Below are positions 17,827 to 28,400 of a stretch of 64,000 nt of DNA, piece by piece. The first letter of the stretch is position 1. Each line of letters opens with the position of its first letter. Source of the stretch: Arthrobacter sp. MYb213 (GTDB taxonomy: Bacteria; Actinomycetota; Actinomycetes; Actinomycetales; Micrococcaceae); the NCBI RefSeq assembly GCF_002979915.1, contig NZ_PCQA01000001.1:744001-808000 (forward strand), in the 5' to 3' direction. Under the pieces are notes generated by a model, which was given only the letters and a program-made list of their open reading frames with translations, made no database searches and was not told the DNA's origin. The position numbers were made by a program, and so were the translations under genes.

Positions 17827-19011
17827 TTAGATGCTCGTTGCGCGCATCATGTCATCAGCGTCAGAGAGTCGAGAATCAAACTCTTCGATACGCTTTCCTA
17901 CGCCAAGAAGCTCAGCGATGGCAGCTACCGTACGCTCAGATGCTTTTCCGTCACCGTATGGGTTGACGGCGGTTGCCATCTCGTCATAAGCGGCGGAGTC
18001 ATTGAGCAGTTCCGAAACCGAATCAAAGATCCGTTGTTCGTCGGTACCGATGAGACGCACAGTGCCCGCGGTTACGGCCTCTGGACGTTCGGTATTCAAA
18101 CGCATCACCAAGACAGGCTTGCCCAAGCTAGGTGCCTCTTCTTGCACTCCACCTGAATCGGTGAGTACCAAGGTCGAGGCATCGATGATGCGGGTGAACT
18201 CGCCGTAAGCCAGTGGCTCGGTGAGCGTGATGTTTGCGATTCCATCAATCTCCGGCAGCAACGCTTCGCGCACTGCTGGGTTTCGGTGCAACGGCAAGAT
18301 GAACTGAACATCCGGTTCGGCTACAGACAGGCGTGCTAGCGCACGTCCAATGCCGCGCATAGGTTCACCCTGGTTTTCGCGACGGTGAGTCGTCACCAGA
18401 ACAATACGCTTACCTGAGTTCACTAGTTCTTCTAGCTGTGGATCGCTAAACGGAACTTTCTTCTCAACGACGGTGAGCAACGCATCAATCACGGTGTTAC
18501 CGGTGATGACGACGTCCATGCTGTTGAAGGTCTCACGCTCAAGGTTTCGCTTGCTCAACGATGTTGGAGCTAAGTGAACACTGGCAACCTGGCTAGTGAG
18601 CTTACGGTTGGCTTCTTCCGGGAATGGAGAGAAGATGTCGTAGCTACGCAGACCAGCCTCGGCGTGCACTACCGGAATTCCGCGGTAGAACGCTGCAATA
18701 GCGCCTGCCGTGGAGGTAGTGGTGTCGCCCTGGACAACAACAGCGTCCGGCTTTTCTTTTTCAAAGATCTCATCCAAACCAGCAATGGTCTTGGTTAACA
18801 AGCCATTCAAAGTCTGGCGAGGCTGAATCACATCTAAGTCATAGTCCGGCGTGATGCCGAACAATTCATTAACTTGATCCAGCATTTCACGGTGCTGTCC
18901 GGTAACAACAACTACACAATCGAAAATGTCAGACTCTTTTAAAGCCTTGACGATCGGAGCAACCTTGATGGCCTCGGGACGAGTGCCATAGATCGGCATG
19001 ATCTTTTTCAT
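17827..19011 (-). CDS. wecB: UDP-N-acetylglucosamine 2-epimerase (non-hydrolysing)
   Basis: It interconverts UDP-GlcNAc and UDP-ManNAc in the cytosol, feeding surface glycan synthesis. The 394-residue length is normal. Diagnostic stretches are IYGTRPEAIKVAPIVKAL at the start, VVQGDTTTSTAGAIAAFYRG near residue 90, VHAEAGLRS near residue 115 and LTDSGGVQEEAPSLGKPVLV near residue 287. It is the last gene of the large minus-strand cluster, 29 bases after wecC. With wecC it makes UDP-ManNAcA, so the glycan probably contains N-acetylmannosaminuronic acid, as in teichuronic acid-type polymers. Confidence 0.93.
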   Translation of the reverse strand: MKKIMPIYGTRPEAIKVAPIVKALKESDIFDCVVVVTGQHREMLDQVNELFGITPDYDLDVIQPRQTLNGLLTKTIAGLDEIFEKEKPDAVVVQGDTTTSTAGAIAAFYRGIPVVHAEAGLRSYDIFSPFPEEANRKLTSQVASVHLAPTSLSKRNLERETFNSMDVVITGNTVIDALLTVVEKKVPFSDPQLEELVNSGKRIVLVTTHRRENQGEPMRGIGRALARLSVAEPDVQFILPLHRNPAVREALLPEIDGIANITLTEPLAYGEFTRIIDASTLVLTDSGGVQEEAPSLGKPVLVMRLNTERPEAVTAGTVRLIGTDEQRIFDSVSELLNDSAAYDEMATAVNPYGDGKASERTVAAIAELLGVGKRIEEFDSRLSDADDMMRATSI

Positions 19012-19040
19012 TTGAATCTACCCTGTCAGATGGAGAGCGA

Positions 19041-20273
19041 TTAGCGCCAAAGACCGCGAGTGTCAATGACTTCCTTGCCAGCAAGAGTGGTTGCTGGAAC
19101 CGACTTGAATTGGTCATGGTCAACCAACAAGGTAACAACGTTTGCTGCTTCCAATGCTTCATCCATCGGAGTCAATACCAAGTTCGAGATGCCTTCGAGC
19201 TTCTTAGGCAACGCCTGAACATGTGGTTCGACTGCCAAGAATTCAATGGTTGGGTTAGCCACTGCAAGCTTGCGAGCAATTTCGATTGATGGCGATTCGC
19301 GCATGTCATCGATATTTGCCTTGAATGCAAGACCCATTACTGCGACCTTGCCGTTGAAGCTGTCAAGCTTAGTAGCTGCCTCAACCTTTTCAATAACCCA
19401 GTTTGGCTTGGCATCATTGGTATTACGTGCCATACGAATCAAGTTTGATTCTTCAGGGGCCGCCGAAACGATGAACCAAGGGTCAACTGCGATGCAGTGT
19501 CCGCCAACGCCTGGGCCCGGCTGCAAGATGTTCACGCGTGGGTGACGGTTAGCTAGGGAGATCAATTCCCACACGTCTATATCCAAACGATCTGAGATGA
19601 CCGAAAGTTCGTTAGCGAACGCAATGTTGACGTCTCGGTAGGAGTTCTCCACAAGCTTCGCCATTTCAGCGGTTTTTGCATCCGTGGTCAAGATTGCTGC
19701 CTGGCAGAAAGTCTCGTAAAGAGCCTTAGCCTTTTCAGCTGCCTCCGGAGTAATGCCGCCAACGATGCGGTCATTGGTGACTAGCTCTTCCATCACGTAA
19801 CCCGGAAGCACGCGCTCTGGGCAGTGTGCAACCAGAAGGCTGTCACTGGTGAGGTCTGGACGCTTAGCCAGCAGGTATTCTGCTAGGTGCTGGGTAGCAC
19901 CTGGAGGGGAAGTCGACTCTAGAATGACGAGCTCGCCACCCTTGAGCTTCGGTGCGATACCATCTGCTGCTGCCTCAATATAAGACAGGTCTGCGGTGTA
20001 GTCAGCGTTGAAGGGGGTAGGAACCGCTACGATATATGCTTCGGCTTCTGGAGTTTCAAAGCTTGCACTGAGCGTTCCTGCTTCTACGGCGGCTGCGACG
20101 AAATCACCCAGGGCTGGTTCTACGAAAGGAACCTCACCTTTGTTGACTGCTTCGACAGTGCGTGGGGTGACGTCTACACCTTTAACGATTATTCCCTTGG
20201 ACGCAAGGATTGCGGCGGTAGGCAAACCGATGTATCCCAAACCGATGACTGCAACTTCTTTAATGCTATTCAC
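19041..20273 (-). CDS. wecC: UDP-N-acetyl-D-mannosamine dehydrogenase
   Basis: An NAD-dependent enzyme that oxidises UDP-ManNAc twice to UDP-ManNAcA. It has 410 residues. The Rossmann motif is VIGLGYIGLPTAA near residue 9, AHCPERVLPG lies near residue 150, the catalytic-domain helix is LVENSYRDVNIAFANELS near residue 210, and the active-site cysteine is in GPGVGGHCIAVDPWF near residue 255. The start is GTG, preceded by AGAAGG. All key residues are intact, in contrast to the related protein at 52840-54201. Confidence 0.92.
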   Translation of the reverse strand: MNSIKEVAVIGLGYIGLPTAAILASKGIIVKGVDVTPRTVEAVNKGEVPFVEPALGDFVAAAVEAGTLSASFETPEAEAYIVAVPTPFNADYTADLSYIEAAADGIAPKLKGGELVILESTSPPGATQHLAEYLLAKRPDLTSDSLLVAHCPERVLPGYVMEELVTNDRIVGGITPEAAEKAKALYETFCQAAILTTDAKTAEMAKLVENSYRDVNIAFANELSVISDRLDIDVWELISLANRHPRVNILQPGPGVGGHCIAVDPWFIVSAAPEESNLIRMARNTNDAKPNWVIEKVEAATKLDSFNGKVAVMGLAFKANIDDMRESPSIEIARKLAVANPTIEFLAVEPHVQALPKKLEGISNLVLTPMDEALEAANVVTLLVDHDQFKSVPATTLAGKEVIDTRGLWR

Positions 20274-20353
20274 TAAAGTGGCTTTCCTTCTGGTACGAGT
20301 GAAATTCTGAATTCTAGAGCTTGCTATTGATCATATACCGCTACTTTTCCCCA

Positions 20354-20385
20354 AGGCGACCAGTAAACCTTATCGCAGGTCGCCT
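20354..20385 (-). terminator. Stem-loop between the glycosyltransferase gene and wecC
   Basis: AGGCGACC and GGTCGCCT form a perfect 8-bp stem with a 16-base loop, 20 bases past the stop of the upstream transferase gene. It may partly terminate or attenuate transcription before wecC-wecB; the minus strand continues TTGGGGAAAA, without a U-tract. Confidence 0.5.
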
Positions 20386-20404
20386 CGGTTGGTAAGGAGG
20401 TGGA

Positions 20405-22150
20405 TCACAACGGTTTATTTATTACCGACCGGTAAACGCTATCTAACTTCTTGGCATTTTGCGACCACGTGCGCGTATTAAGTACGAGTTCCCGACCTGA
20501 ATCACCCATGTCTGCTACTTTTTCAGGGCTCCTCATCAAGTGATCTATAGTCGTCGCCCATTGATCAACATCACTTGAATCTACTAAATAACCTGTAACG
20601 CCATCCTCGATCAGCTCGTTGAGGGCAGGTAAGTCCGAGGCAAGGACGGGAACTCGTGAGGCAAGTGCTTCTACCGGTTTCAATGGTGTTACTGCACGCG
20701 TAACTGCGCTGTCTTTACGAGGCACGACAAACAAGTTTAATGCAGCGTGATACACATGTGCTTTTTCACGCGGTACTCGACCCGTAAATTCGCAACAATT
20801 CGAAATCCCTAGTTCCGAGGCTAGGCGTATGAGGTTTTCTTTATCAGTACCATCACCAACAATAAGGACCTTAAGATTATGGTTAACCTTATGCAGCTTT
20901 GCTACTGCACGAAGCACTGTATCTAGCCCTTCATAGGGAACCAAACTACTTACTGTGCCAACGTAAAATGCATCGATATCCAAGCCAAGTTCATGCCGAG
21001 CAGCAGAACGCTCAACAGGTTCATTGAGAAATTCGTCGCCAATTCCGTTGGCCAAAATCTCAATTTTAGCGGGTTCCACACCAACCGAGATGAGGTTTTC
21101 TTTCATCTGATCGCCAAGGGTAATCACGTAGTCAGCATTCTTGGCTACGTACGCTTCTCGCTCGCGGAAGAGTTTATAACGCTCGGAATTCTCCGCCGAT
21201 TCGGGTCTTGTGGAGAGCCAGGTATCAGCTAGTTGACCGCGAACCTCATATACCCATGGAATCCCGGTAGCCTCAGAGACTGCTTTGACCGCGAGAGCAT
21301 TTGAGAAATCAGTCGTGGTGTGAAGGATTTGTGGTCGGTCACGAATAACCTTCGCCAGTAACTCCTCAGCTTGCTGTTGAATTCTCCCCGACAGATCATG
21401 CTTTGCTCGTGCTGGAATTAATCTTTCGTACGACACCGGCCCGACTTGATCCGTCGAACTCGCTTGGAAGACGCCGATACTTAACGGATAGTTCACTCTC
21501 GTGCAGGCATTAGTTTTCCATCCTTCGTCGGACAGGGCCGACAATGTGGACTGAGTTCTCTGCGCGTATCCGCTGCCGGTGTGAGGAAGTGAGTTGGTAG
21601 CCAAGAATACTACGGAGTCCTTTTCGGCACTTCTGTCATTTGAAAATTGTGTTTGAGGCAGACTCGGTTCAACACCCGAATAAACTTGATATTCAGAGAC
21701 ATAATGTCGTTTTTGCCTATTCGGCGGGATTTTTTCAAGCAAGGAAATTGCCTCGCTCATATTACCTAAGCCCCATTGCAACCGCGCTTTAGCACGAGTT
21801 GTCTCTGGAGAGCTCTTGGATTGCTCCAATAAATCGTTGGCAGTTGACCATTCGCCACTAGCAATGCAAAGATTCGCGAGGAACACTGCTCCTCGTTTTG
21901 TACTCGACTTCTCCAACCACGTCCTGCACGTCGCCTTTAGTCGAACGCTATCGTCGCGAATCATCGCCGAAAATGCAGAAGCTATGCTCCTTTCATTCCC
22001 CAGTGAGAGAATTCTGTCTAATACTTCGACCGGGAAACGTTTTTTGAACTTCCTTGCTACTTGGAGTGCGAAGTAGCTCGGATCATCTGCGAGATTTGAC
22101 ACGACTAAGAAACCGGTATTCGTAATGTTCGATAGCAACTGGTTGCGCAA
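20405..22150 (-). CDS. Glycosyltransferase, GT4 type, with N-terminal helical repeat region
   Basis: A 581-residue protein. Residues 1-170 look like a helical TPR-type region (SGEWSTANDLLEQSKSSPET, GNMSEAISLLEKIP). Residues 185-575 form a GT-B transferase with VVFLATNSLPHTGSGYAQRT, a central YEVRGQLADTWLSTRPES, VGTVSSLVPYEGLDTVLRAV, LIVGDGTDKENL and LKPVEALASRVPVLASDLPALN with the nucleotide-sugar-binding acidic residue. The start is TTG with AGGA seven bases upstream, eight bases after the previous gene. Its transferase part is a close paralogue of residues 240-640 of the 1471-residue protein at 25415-29830. Donor and acceptor are unknown; it probably acts at the cytoplasmic face of the membrane. 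Confidence 0.82.
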   Translation of the reverse strand: MRNQLLSNITNTGFLVVSNLADDPSYFALQVARKFKKRFPVEVLDRILSLGNERSIASAFSAMIRDDSVRLKATCRTWLEKSSTKRGAVFLANLCIASGEWSTANDLLEQSKSSPETTRAKARLQWGLGNMSEAISLLEKIPPNRQKRHYVSEYQVYSGVEPSLPQTQFSNDRSAEKDSVVFLATNSLPHTGSGYAQRTQSTLSALSDEGWKTNACTRVNYPLSIGVFQASSTDQVGPVSYERLIPARAKHDLSGRIQQQAEELLAKVIRDRPQILHTTTDFSNALAVKAVSEATGIPWVYEVRGQLADTWLSTRPESAENSERYKLFREREAYVAKNADYVITLGDQMKENLISVGVEPAKIEILANGIGDEFLNEPVERSAARHELGLDIDAFYVGTVSSLVPYEGLDTVLRAVAKLHKVNHNLKVLIVGDGTDKENLIRLASELGISNCCEFTGRVPREKAHVYHAALNLFVVPRKDSAVTRAVTPLKPVEALASRVPVLASDLPALNELIEDGVTGYLVDSSDVDQWATTIDHLMRSPEKVADMGDSGRELVLNTRTWSQNAKKLDSVYRSVINKPL

Positions 22151-22158
22151 ATGTAGTC

Positions 22159-23334
22159 CTAGCTCTTGTCTACGCGGGTTACGACGTCACTTAGCAACCG
22201 GGCGTATGTTTGGGCAGCATCACGCAGGGATGCGTTTTGCTTGACCCAAAGTGAACCATGATTTTTGGTCTCTAGTTTATTTGGGTTAGACGCTATGCTC
22301 GTAAAATATTCAACAAGTTCTGCGACCGTCTGACCAACAACTTCTCCGGATTGAGCAGTAGTAATTATGCCAGCTGCTTCACCACGCACCATGCCGGTAA
22401 TGTGACGGTCTAGATACAGTAACTCGTAGAGTTTCGACGGTACCGTGTGATCAAAACTAGGCCAATCCGGTCGAAGTGAAACTACGCAGGTATCGGCCCA
22501 CGCGTAATTTTCGAGGACGAGATTTCCATATACTGGTTCCCTGAAATCAACATCTACATCGAGCTCATCAGCAAGTTCTGCCAAACGCCGTTTTTCGGTA
22601 CCGTTACCCACTATTCTCACGGATACCTTATTGCCGAGAATGTTGGCTGCCCGAATAAGAGTTTCTAGACCTTGGCTTCTGCCAATGTTTCCGAGATAGA
22701 GCACCCGCAACGCGTTGGTTCTTGGCACGTTGTCGATAATGACTTCAGGCCGTTCAGTTTCCACGCCATTAGCTATCGTCGCAACATTTTTAACGCCATT
22801 GAGCCGCATCTTGACCGCAAGTCCTCGCGTCACCGTTACCAACAAATCGCTGCGTCTCACGAAATACGCAAGCGCGTGAGAAACCATAGGTTCTAGCCAG
22901 CGCCACTTTAAGACCTGAGATTCCCTCAAAAGATCAGGCCATGCGTCACGTAGATCCACTACGAAAGGAACTCCACGGATTTTGCTGACAATGAATCCGA
23001 CAACGAGTGTTGGCAAGGCCGGGACAGTCGCAATCACTACGTCTGGGCGTGTCGTTTTTAATGCGGCGGGCACACTCAACACTGCATCCACACCATGCTT
23101 AAGCACTTTTCCAACCATGGTTTTAGACTTACGTAGTGACTTATAACGTCGAAGGTGAATTCCAGGGTTGTCCATAGAGGATGGACCTCCCTGAACCGAT
23201 TTGCCCTGCGGTTGGGGAGTAACAACGGTGATCTCATTACCAAGCTTTGCCAGTTCATCTGCGATAACTGACCAACGTCGTTGTGGAGGAGAAATTTCAG
23301 GCGAGAACGAATGAGTCAGCAACATGATTTTCAT
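22159..23334 (-). CDS. Glycosyltransferase, GT4 family (WbuB-like)
   Basis: A 391-residue GT-B transferase. The N-terminus MLLTHSFSPEISPPQRRWS is typical of WbuB-like sugar transferases. Then follow VPFVVDLRDAWPD near residue 123, VTRGLAVKMRLNGVKNVATIANGVE, VLYLGNIGRSQGLETLIRAA near residue 215, IVGNGTEKRRLAELADEL and VPSKLYELLYLDRHI near residue 310, the donor-binding segment. The ATG is preceded by AAGGAG at ten bases. Such enzymes often add amino sugars such as FucNAc or GlcNAc in O-antigen and capsule synthesis, but specificity cannot be read here. Confidence 0.87.
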   Translation of the reverse strand: MKIMLLTHSFSPEISPPQRRWSVIADELAKLGNEITVVTPQPQGKSVQGGPSSMDNPGIHLRRYKSLRKSKTMVGKVLKHGVDAVLSVPAALKTTRPDVVIATVPALPTLVVGFIVSKIRGVPFVVDLRDAWPDLLRESQVLKWRWLEPMVSHALAYFVRRSDLLVTVTRGLAVKMRLNGVKNVATIANGVETERPEVIIDNVPRTNALRVLYLGNIGRSQGLETLIRAANILGNKVSVRIVGNGTEKRRLAELADELDVDVDFREPVYGNLVLENYAWADTCVVSLRPDWPSFDHTVPSKLYELLYLDRHITGMVRGEAAGIITTAQSGEVVGQTVAELVEYFTSIASNPNKLETKNHGSLWVKQNASLRDAAQTYARLLSDVVTRVDKS

Positions 23335-23383
23335 CTACTGCGTACTCCTTGGTCTTCGTATGAAAAATTCGTGCACAAATAAT

Positions 23384-25297
23384 TTAGAAGAAAAGATGCT
23401 TGTCATTGCGTCCAAACCATTGAATCTTACCAGTCGCCGTGAGTTCAGCATCGCTTAGTCCCCAGGTATGGGCTTTTCCGTCCCCGCTACGCATTTGCAT
23501 GAAGTTAAACCGGTCGCTTGAGTAGACGGTTCCGCCTCCGTCAATAACGTCACGCAGGAACTGGGTATCTTCTCCCCTGCTGCGCGACGCAAAGGGCGTG
23601 CTCTTAAAAACAGATGCATGTCCAAGCATCGTTGGCCCCATGACCAAGTTGGTAAATCGGTGCTCGCGTTCAGCAAACCGCAAGAGGGTCGCATCCGAAT
23701 CAGCAAGGTACATGAAGTGAGCTTGTTTACCTACCACAGAGGCACCGCTGTAGCGCAAGGCCGAGACTTGATCAAAGAGATAGTTCGCGCCGTAAAGATC
23801 ATCATCATCCATTTTAGTGATGAAGTCGCCACTCGCCTCCGCGACAGCTGCGTTCAAGCAGTCGCCCAATGACAGCTCTGATGATAATTCAAGAATCTTA
23901 TAGTCTGTAAGATTCGCTTCCAAGGCTTTTGACTTAAACTCTTCATGATCAAGGCTGAATCCATGTGTGACCAGAATAAGCTCGGTATCAACGTTGAGCT
24001 GAGACGCGACGGTGGAAATAATATGGTCTATCTGATGAGGGCGGATCGTTGAAACCACTGCTGAAACCTTTGGGCGCGTGGTCATTGATTCAGCGGAAGC
24101 TACAACCATCGGCAATCCAACAAATGCTTCGACTTCGCGGGCGCGGTGTGCGTAGGTATGTTCGGTCCAGATCCTCCGTTGCCCAAGGTGAACTATACGG
24201 TCACGTAGTTCTGGGCTCTGAACAATACTGCGAATTGCGTTGGCAGCGTCTTCACGGGTTGAGACTTCTAAGACCTCAGATGGGTCAAAGAAGTTTCTGA
24301 TGGCGGCGCTTGGTGCCGATACGACTGCGCTGCCGGCCGCGGTGATCTCAAAAATGCGCCGGGCACACATGCTCGGTGAGTCCACTACTGAGTTTACGTT
24401 GAGGAAAACGTTGTAGTACTTATATGCCGATAGCATCCGGTCATAGTCCAAAGAGCCAACCACATACTGGTCGTATGGAGCCGGGAACTGATACTTCTCG
24501 TCTCCCCCGTGTTGGCGGGAGAAAATATCAACACCGTGAGGGAGTTTGTGGGAAACGTCCGCGGCACCGCCAAGCACGATTTCCATTTGCTCACGACGTT
24601 CCGGAAATTTGTGGGCAAAATACATTCCGGCAAAAGCTACGTCGCGGCGCTCTTGAGTCAGTGAACGGACCGGGTTATGAAAGGCAGGTTGGGCACCGAA
24701 ACTTAGGGATGCCACTCGATCATGGCCTAGCTCGCGTCGGTAATCGTCAATTTTTCGCTCATCAGAAGTCAACACGAAATCAAAAAGACGTGCGCTGTCC
24801 AAAAAATCTTCAAAGTGTGGAGGGTCTTCCTTATTCCAGAAGACCGCAGGAATTTCTTTAGCTTTGAAGGCAGTGACCATCTCGACTAAAGCGGGTCTTG
24901 GCGCGCTCGTTCCAGTGAGATGATACTGCCAGGCTTTGTTGTTCCCCGCCCATGCGGATTCAACGAAGAGCATATCGAAATCTATCTCTTCAAGATGTTC
25001 CTGCCAGTTGGCCGGGGTAATGAAGGTGCAGTCCCATTCTGGCCCCCAAGCCCTTGCGCTAAAGTCGTCTAATATAACGGCAACTTTGAGGGAATTTACC
25101 GACCGCTGGGCTGGTTCGAAAACGACGGGTGGTAGCTGAAGACCAAGGGCGTTCTCTACGTCGGTTTGGAAACTATGGTTAAAGCCGCCCACACGAGATT
25201 CGTAATTACTGCGACGGTACCATTCTTGGAATTGTCGAGGACCACCCTGTCGAAGATGCCACAGTGCTTTTCGAAACTCGCCTAATGCAATTTTCAC
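23384..25297 (-). CDS. Bifunctional glycosyltransferase: CgeB-like module plus GT2 module
   Basis: A 637-residue fusion. Residues 70-395 resemble the CgeB / Glyco_trans_1_2 type: FDMLFVESAWAGNNKAW, IPAVFWNKEDPPHFEDFLDSA, NVNSVVDSPSMCARRIFEI. Residues 405-625 form a GT-A (GT2) domain with VSAVVSTIRPHQIDHIISTV, the metal-binding DDDD motif in ITKMDDDDLYGANYLFDQVS near residue 495, and a C-terminal RGEDTQFLRDVIDGGG. Both active modules therefore seem intact. The start is GTG. The CgeB-like part is paralogous to residues 690-960 of the next protein upstream (25415-29830). It is likely a surface-glycan polymerising enzyme with two activities. Confidence 0.82.
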   Translation of the reverse strand: MKIALGEFRKALWHLRQGGPRQFQEWYRRSNYESRVGGFNHSFQTDVENALGLQLPPVVFEPAQRSVNSLKVAVILDDFSARAWGPEWDCTFITPANWQEHLEEIDFDMLFVESAWAGNNKAWQYHLTGTSAPRPALVEMVTAFKAKEIPAVFWNKEDPPHFEDFLDSARLFDFVLTSDERKIDDYRRELGHDRVASLSFGAQPAFHNPVRSLTQERRDVAFAGMYFAHKFPERREQMEIVLGGAADVSHKLPHGVDIFSRQHGGDEKYQFPAPYDQYVVGSLDYDRMLSAYKYYNVFLNVNSVVDSPSMCARRIFEITAAGSAVVSAPSAAIRNFFDPSEVLEVSTREDAANAIRSIVQSPELRDRIVHLGQRRIWTEHTYAHRAREVEAFVGLPMVVASAESMTTRPKVSAVVSTIRPHQIDHIISTVASQLNVDTELILVTHGFSLDHEEFKSKALEANLTDYKILELSSELSLGDCLNAAVAEASGDFITKMDDDDLYGANYLFDQVSALRYSGASVVGKQAHFMYLADSDATLLRFAEREHRFTNLVMGPTMLGHASVFKSTPFASRSRGEDTQFLRDVIDGGGTVYSSDRFNFMQMRSGDGKAHTWGLSDAELTATGKIQWFGRNDKHLFF

Positions 25298-25346
25298 TTC
25301 TCAACTCACTCTAAAATACTCGCAGGCAGGAATTATCAATATTACA

Positions 25347-25391
25347 ACGCGGTGCGTTCCAGACCCTATTCGGGGATAGAACGCACCGCGT
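25347..25391 (-). terminator. Stem-loop after the 1471-residue glycosyltransferase gene
   Basis: ACGCGGTGCGTTC and GAACGCACCGCGT form a perfect 13-bp stem with a 19-base loop. It lies 24 bases past the stop of the upstream gene, splitting the cluster into two transcription segments or acting as an attenuator. Confidence 0.75.
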
Positions 25392-25414
25392 GAATTTCAA
25401 CTAGGTTTTCCGAA

Positions 25415-28400
25415 CTAGTTCTTTTCGATGACCGCTGTCAGCTGAGCCATGATCTTCTCTACATCGTAATTTTCCACCGTAAACTGGCGTGCTTCCTCGA
25501 CTGAGGTATCCAATCGATCTCGGTTCGAAACAATGTCTGCAATTCGATTGGCAGCAAGTTCTGTATCGGTAAATAGCCATTCCTTAGGGTAAAGCCATTC
25601 GGATCCAGGCCATGCCAAACCAACTGGCAACGCTCTTGAAGCAGCACCATCTGCCAAGGTGAAGTGGAATGACTCAAAATCGCTGGTTGATACTGCTACA
25701 CCAATTTGCTGATACCACTGAGCCATGTCATCGCCCTGAGGATCGAATATTACTGCACCTTGCAGGAGTGGGGAATTCTCGATTCGTGCATACTGAGCAT
25801 CGTAGAATGCCATCTCGTCTTCGCGTGCAGCCATCCAAGGATAATCCTCGGGCCGCTTGCCCTTCACTCGCAAAGTGAATCGTTCATCTTTTGTCCGCAG
25901 CGCTTCCAAGAGGTCCAACACGAGGTCAAAGCGCTTCATTTGTGGAACCATACCCACGAACCCCAGGACAAATCGGGCGTCAGGATCCTTTGGAAGGTCG
26001 AGTTTGCTTGTATCTACCGAGTTCGGGATGACACACGTTTTCTCTTCAGGAATTCCAAATTTTTGGATTGCCATTCCGCGAATTAATTCACTAACGAAGA
26101 TGATAAGATCCACGTTCTTGAACTTGACCTTGTTCGGATAGTCGGTAAACAACTCCTGAGAGTGGAAACGACTAACCAACCGTTGGTTTGCATTGACGTG
26201 CTTCGAGTACCAAGCCAAATTACCCAAGGACCACTCACAGAACACCGTGTCGGCGTCTTCAAGCAGTTGAGAACTCAACTCACTGTCGTGTTGTGCATGA
26301 CCTGCCCACTGATCAACACTCAGCTTGTGGCCATGGCCCTCCACGGACTTCATGATTTGGCCAGCAAACTTGAGGTCATGACCTGCAATCAAAATATTAC
26401 GTTCACCCGTGGTGACGTTCGCCCCTGTGGATGTGGCATGGCTATTTTGCTCTTGCAAGACATTGAATGGACGGCGCAGACGCAGGTGGAATTGACGGGA
26501 TGGATCATTGGCCTGTTCCATCTTTAGTAACGGTGAATCCAGAGACGGCTCATCCTTCAGCCATAAAGAGAGTCCACGAACGTTGAGATCCTGTTCAGAT
26601 GCTTCAACACTGGACGCTCCCCCGTACTCGTATGCGATCAGTAAGTCTTCGAGCAAGTGTGAGTCTCCAAGAACCTTCTCCACCCGGGAAACAGAGACCT
26701 CGGCTTGCCGTGGATTTCCAGGTGCCACACTTTGAATTCCGTAAGACTTCAAAGTATCAATAGCAGCGGAATTTTCCTCCGTCCGTGAAACATATACCTC
26801 ACACGGACGAACGCTAGATGCCAAGATCTGTTCGACAATGTCCTCGTCAAGTGTCTCAAGTTCTAGACCAAGAGTTGGCAGAGTCGGGATTTCAACGGCA
26901 ATTCCAGCCATACGAAGGGCCAACGCTAGACGGTGATGTGCCAGATGCTTCTGGAACGTGATGCGCATGGGTGCCCAAGCATCCATTACACGATCTGCTT
27001 CGCTCTGCATCCATAGAGAAGTAATCAATTCAGATTCTTCTCGGCTACGAACAACAGGTACGGTGCCGTCAAACATCCAGGTCACGCCGAAGCTCTTGCC
27101 GCTAATCAGCGGGGTACCACATGCCGCAATTTCGAAAACTCTACGCGAGAACATAGTCGGCGAACCGTTGACCGAGTTGACGTTGACGTGAACAGGGTGA
27201 GACTTATAAGCCTCAACCATCTGGTCATAAGTCAGACCGCCTTGAACAAACGGCTGAAGAGCTGACGGGAAATTATACGGGGAATCTGGGTTGTCGGCTT
27301 GACGATCGTAGATAGTCAGTCCCTGCTTACGTGCGCCCTCAAGGATCACTCGCAGTTCTTGAGACCGTTCCGCATAGCGTTCACCGTAGTAGGACCCACC
27401 GTAAGCTACCGAATGCGAGTATGGGCGGGTTGAACCCGATGGGTTGTGAATTTCCGCCTGTGCCCAGAATGGAAGGCTACCCAAGGCGCGCATGTAGCCG
27501 CCGCGGTTCTCCCAATAGTCTTCAAGACAATTTGCGTCCGTGGTCAAAACTACGTCAAAGAGCTGCGCTGTCCGGCGGAACCGGTTAAAGTGAACAGGGT
27601 CTTCCTTGTTCCAGAAAATGGTTGGAATACCATTCTCGCGGCAGTACTTTGTCAGAGCGTCAAGATCTGAACACTGATCATCATCGTAGTAACCGACCTT
27701 GCGAGTCCACGTTTCGGAATTGCCCGCCCACGCCGACTCAACAAATAGCACATCGATAGGCTGAGACTGGAGAATCTGGCGCCAGTTATCGGGGGTTGGC
27801 GCAACGAGGTTTACTTCGCGTTTGAGCGTGGAGGTCGTGAATTCGTCGGCAATGATTGCCATACGAATGTCTTTGAGCTTTTTACCTGTGCTGGATCGTT
27901 TCTGAACCGTTCGTACGTGCTCGGTAAATGTCTGAGCGACAATTGGCCAGGTCCTGGTTTCTACTGTCCATTGGCGAGCCCTGCGACCGATGTTCTGGCC
28001 CAACTTAGGATCGCGCGCCAGCTTAGTGATTTGCTCAGTTAATGAATCCACGTTGTCCGCGGCGAAGAGCAGACCTCGTTCCGAATCGGTGCCGAGCAAG
28101 GTAGCAATTGGAGAGACATCCGAGCCGATAACAGGCCGGCCCGCGGCCATGGCTTCAATTGGTTTCAGAGGCGAAACCAACTCGGTCACGATATTGGATT
28201 TGCGAGGGCAGACTACTGCGTCGAAAATCGCAAGGTAGTCGTTGATCTTTTCATTTGGTTCGCGTCCGGTAAATCTAATGCGTTCGTCTAGGCCCAATTC
28301 TGCGACTTGCTGTTTCAACGCAGGCAAAGCCTTGCCGTCACCAACGATCAAAGCACCAATGTGATTGAACTCTTCTGGTAAACCGGCGATGGAATCAACA

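Noticed and set aside
20393-20407. AAGGAGGTGGATCAC, reminiscent of the 3' end of 16S rRNA or a strong ribosome-binding site
   Set aside because: No open frame follows on the plus strand and no other rRNA sequence is near; judged coincidental.
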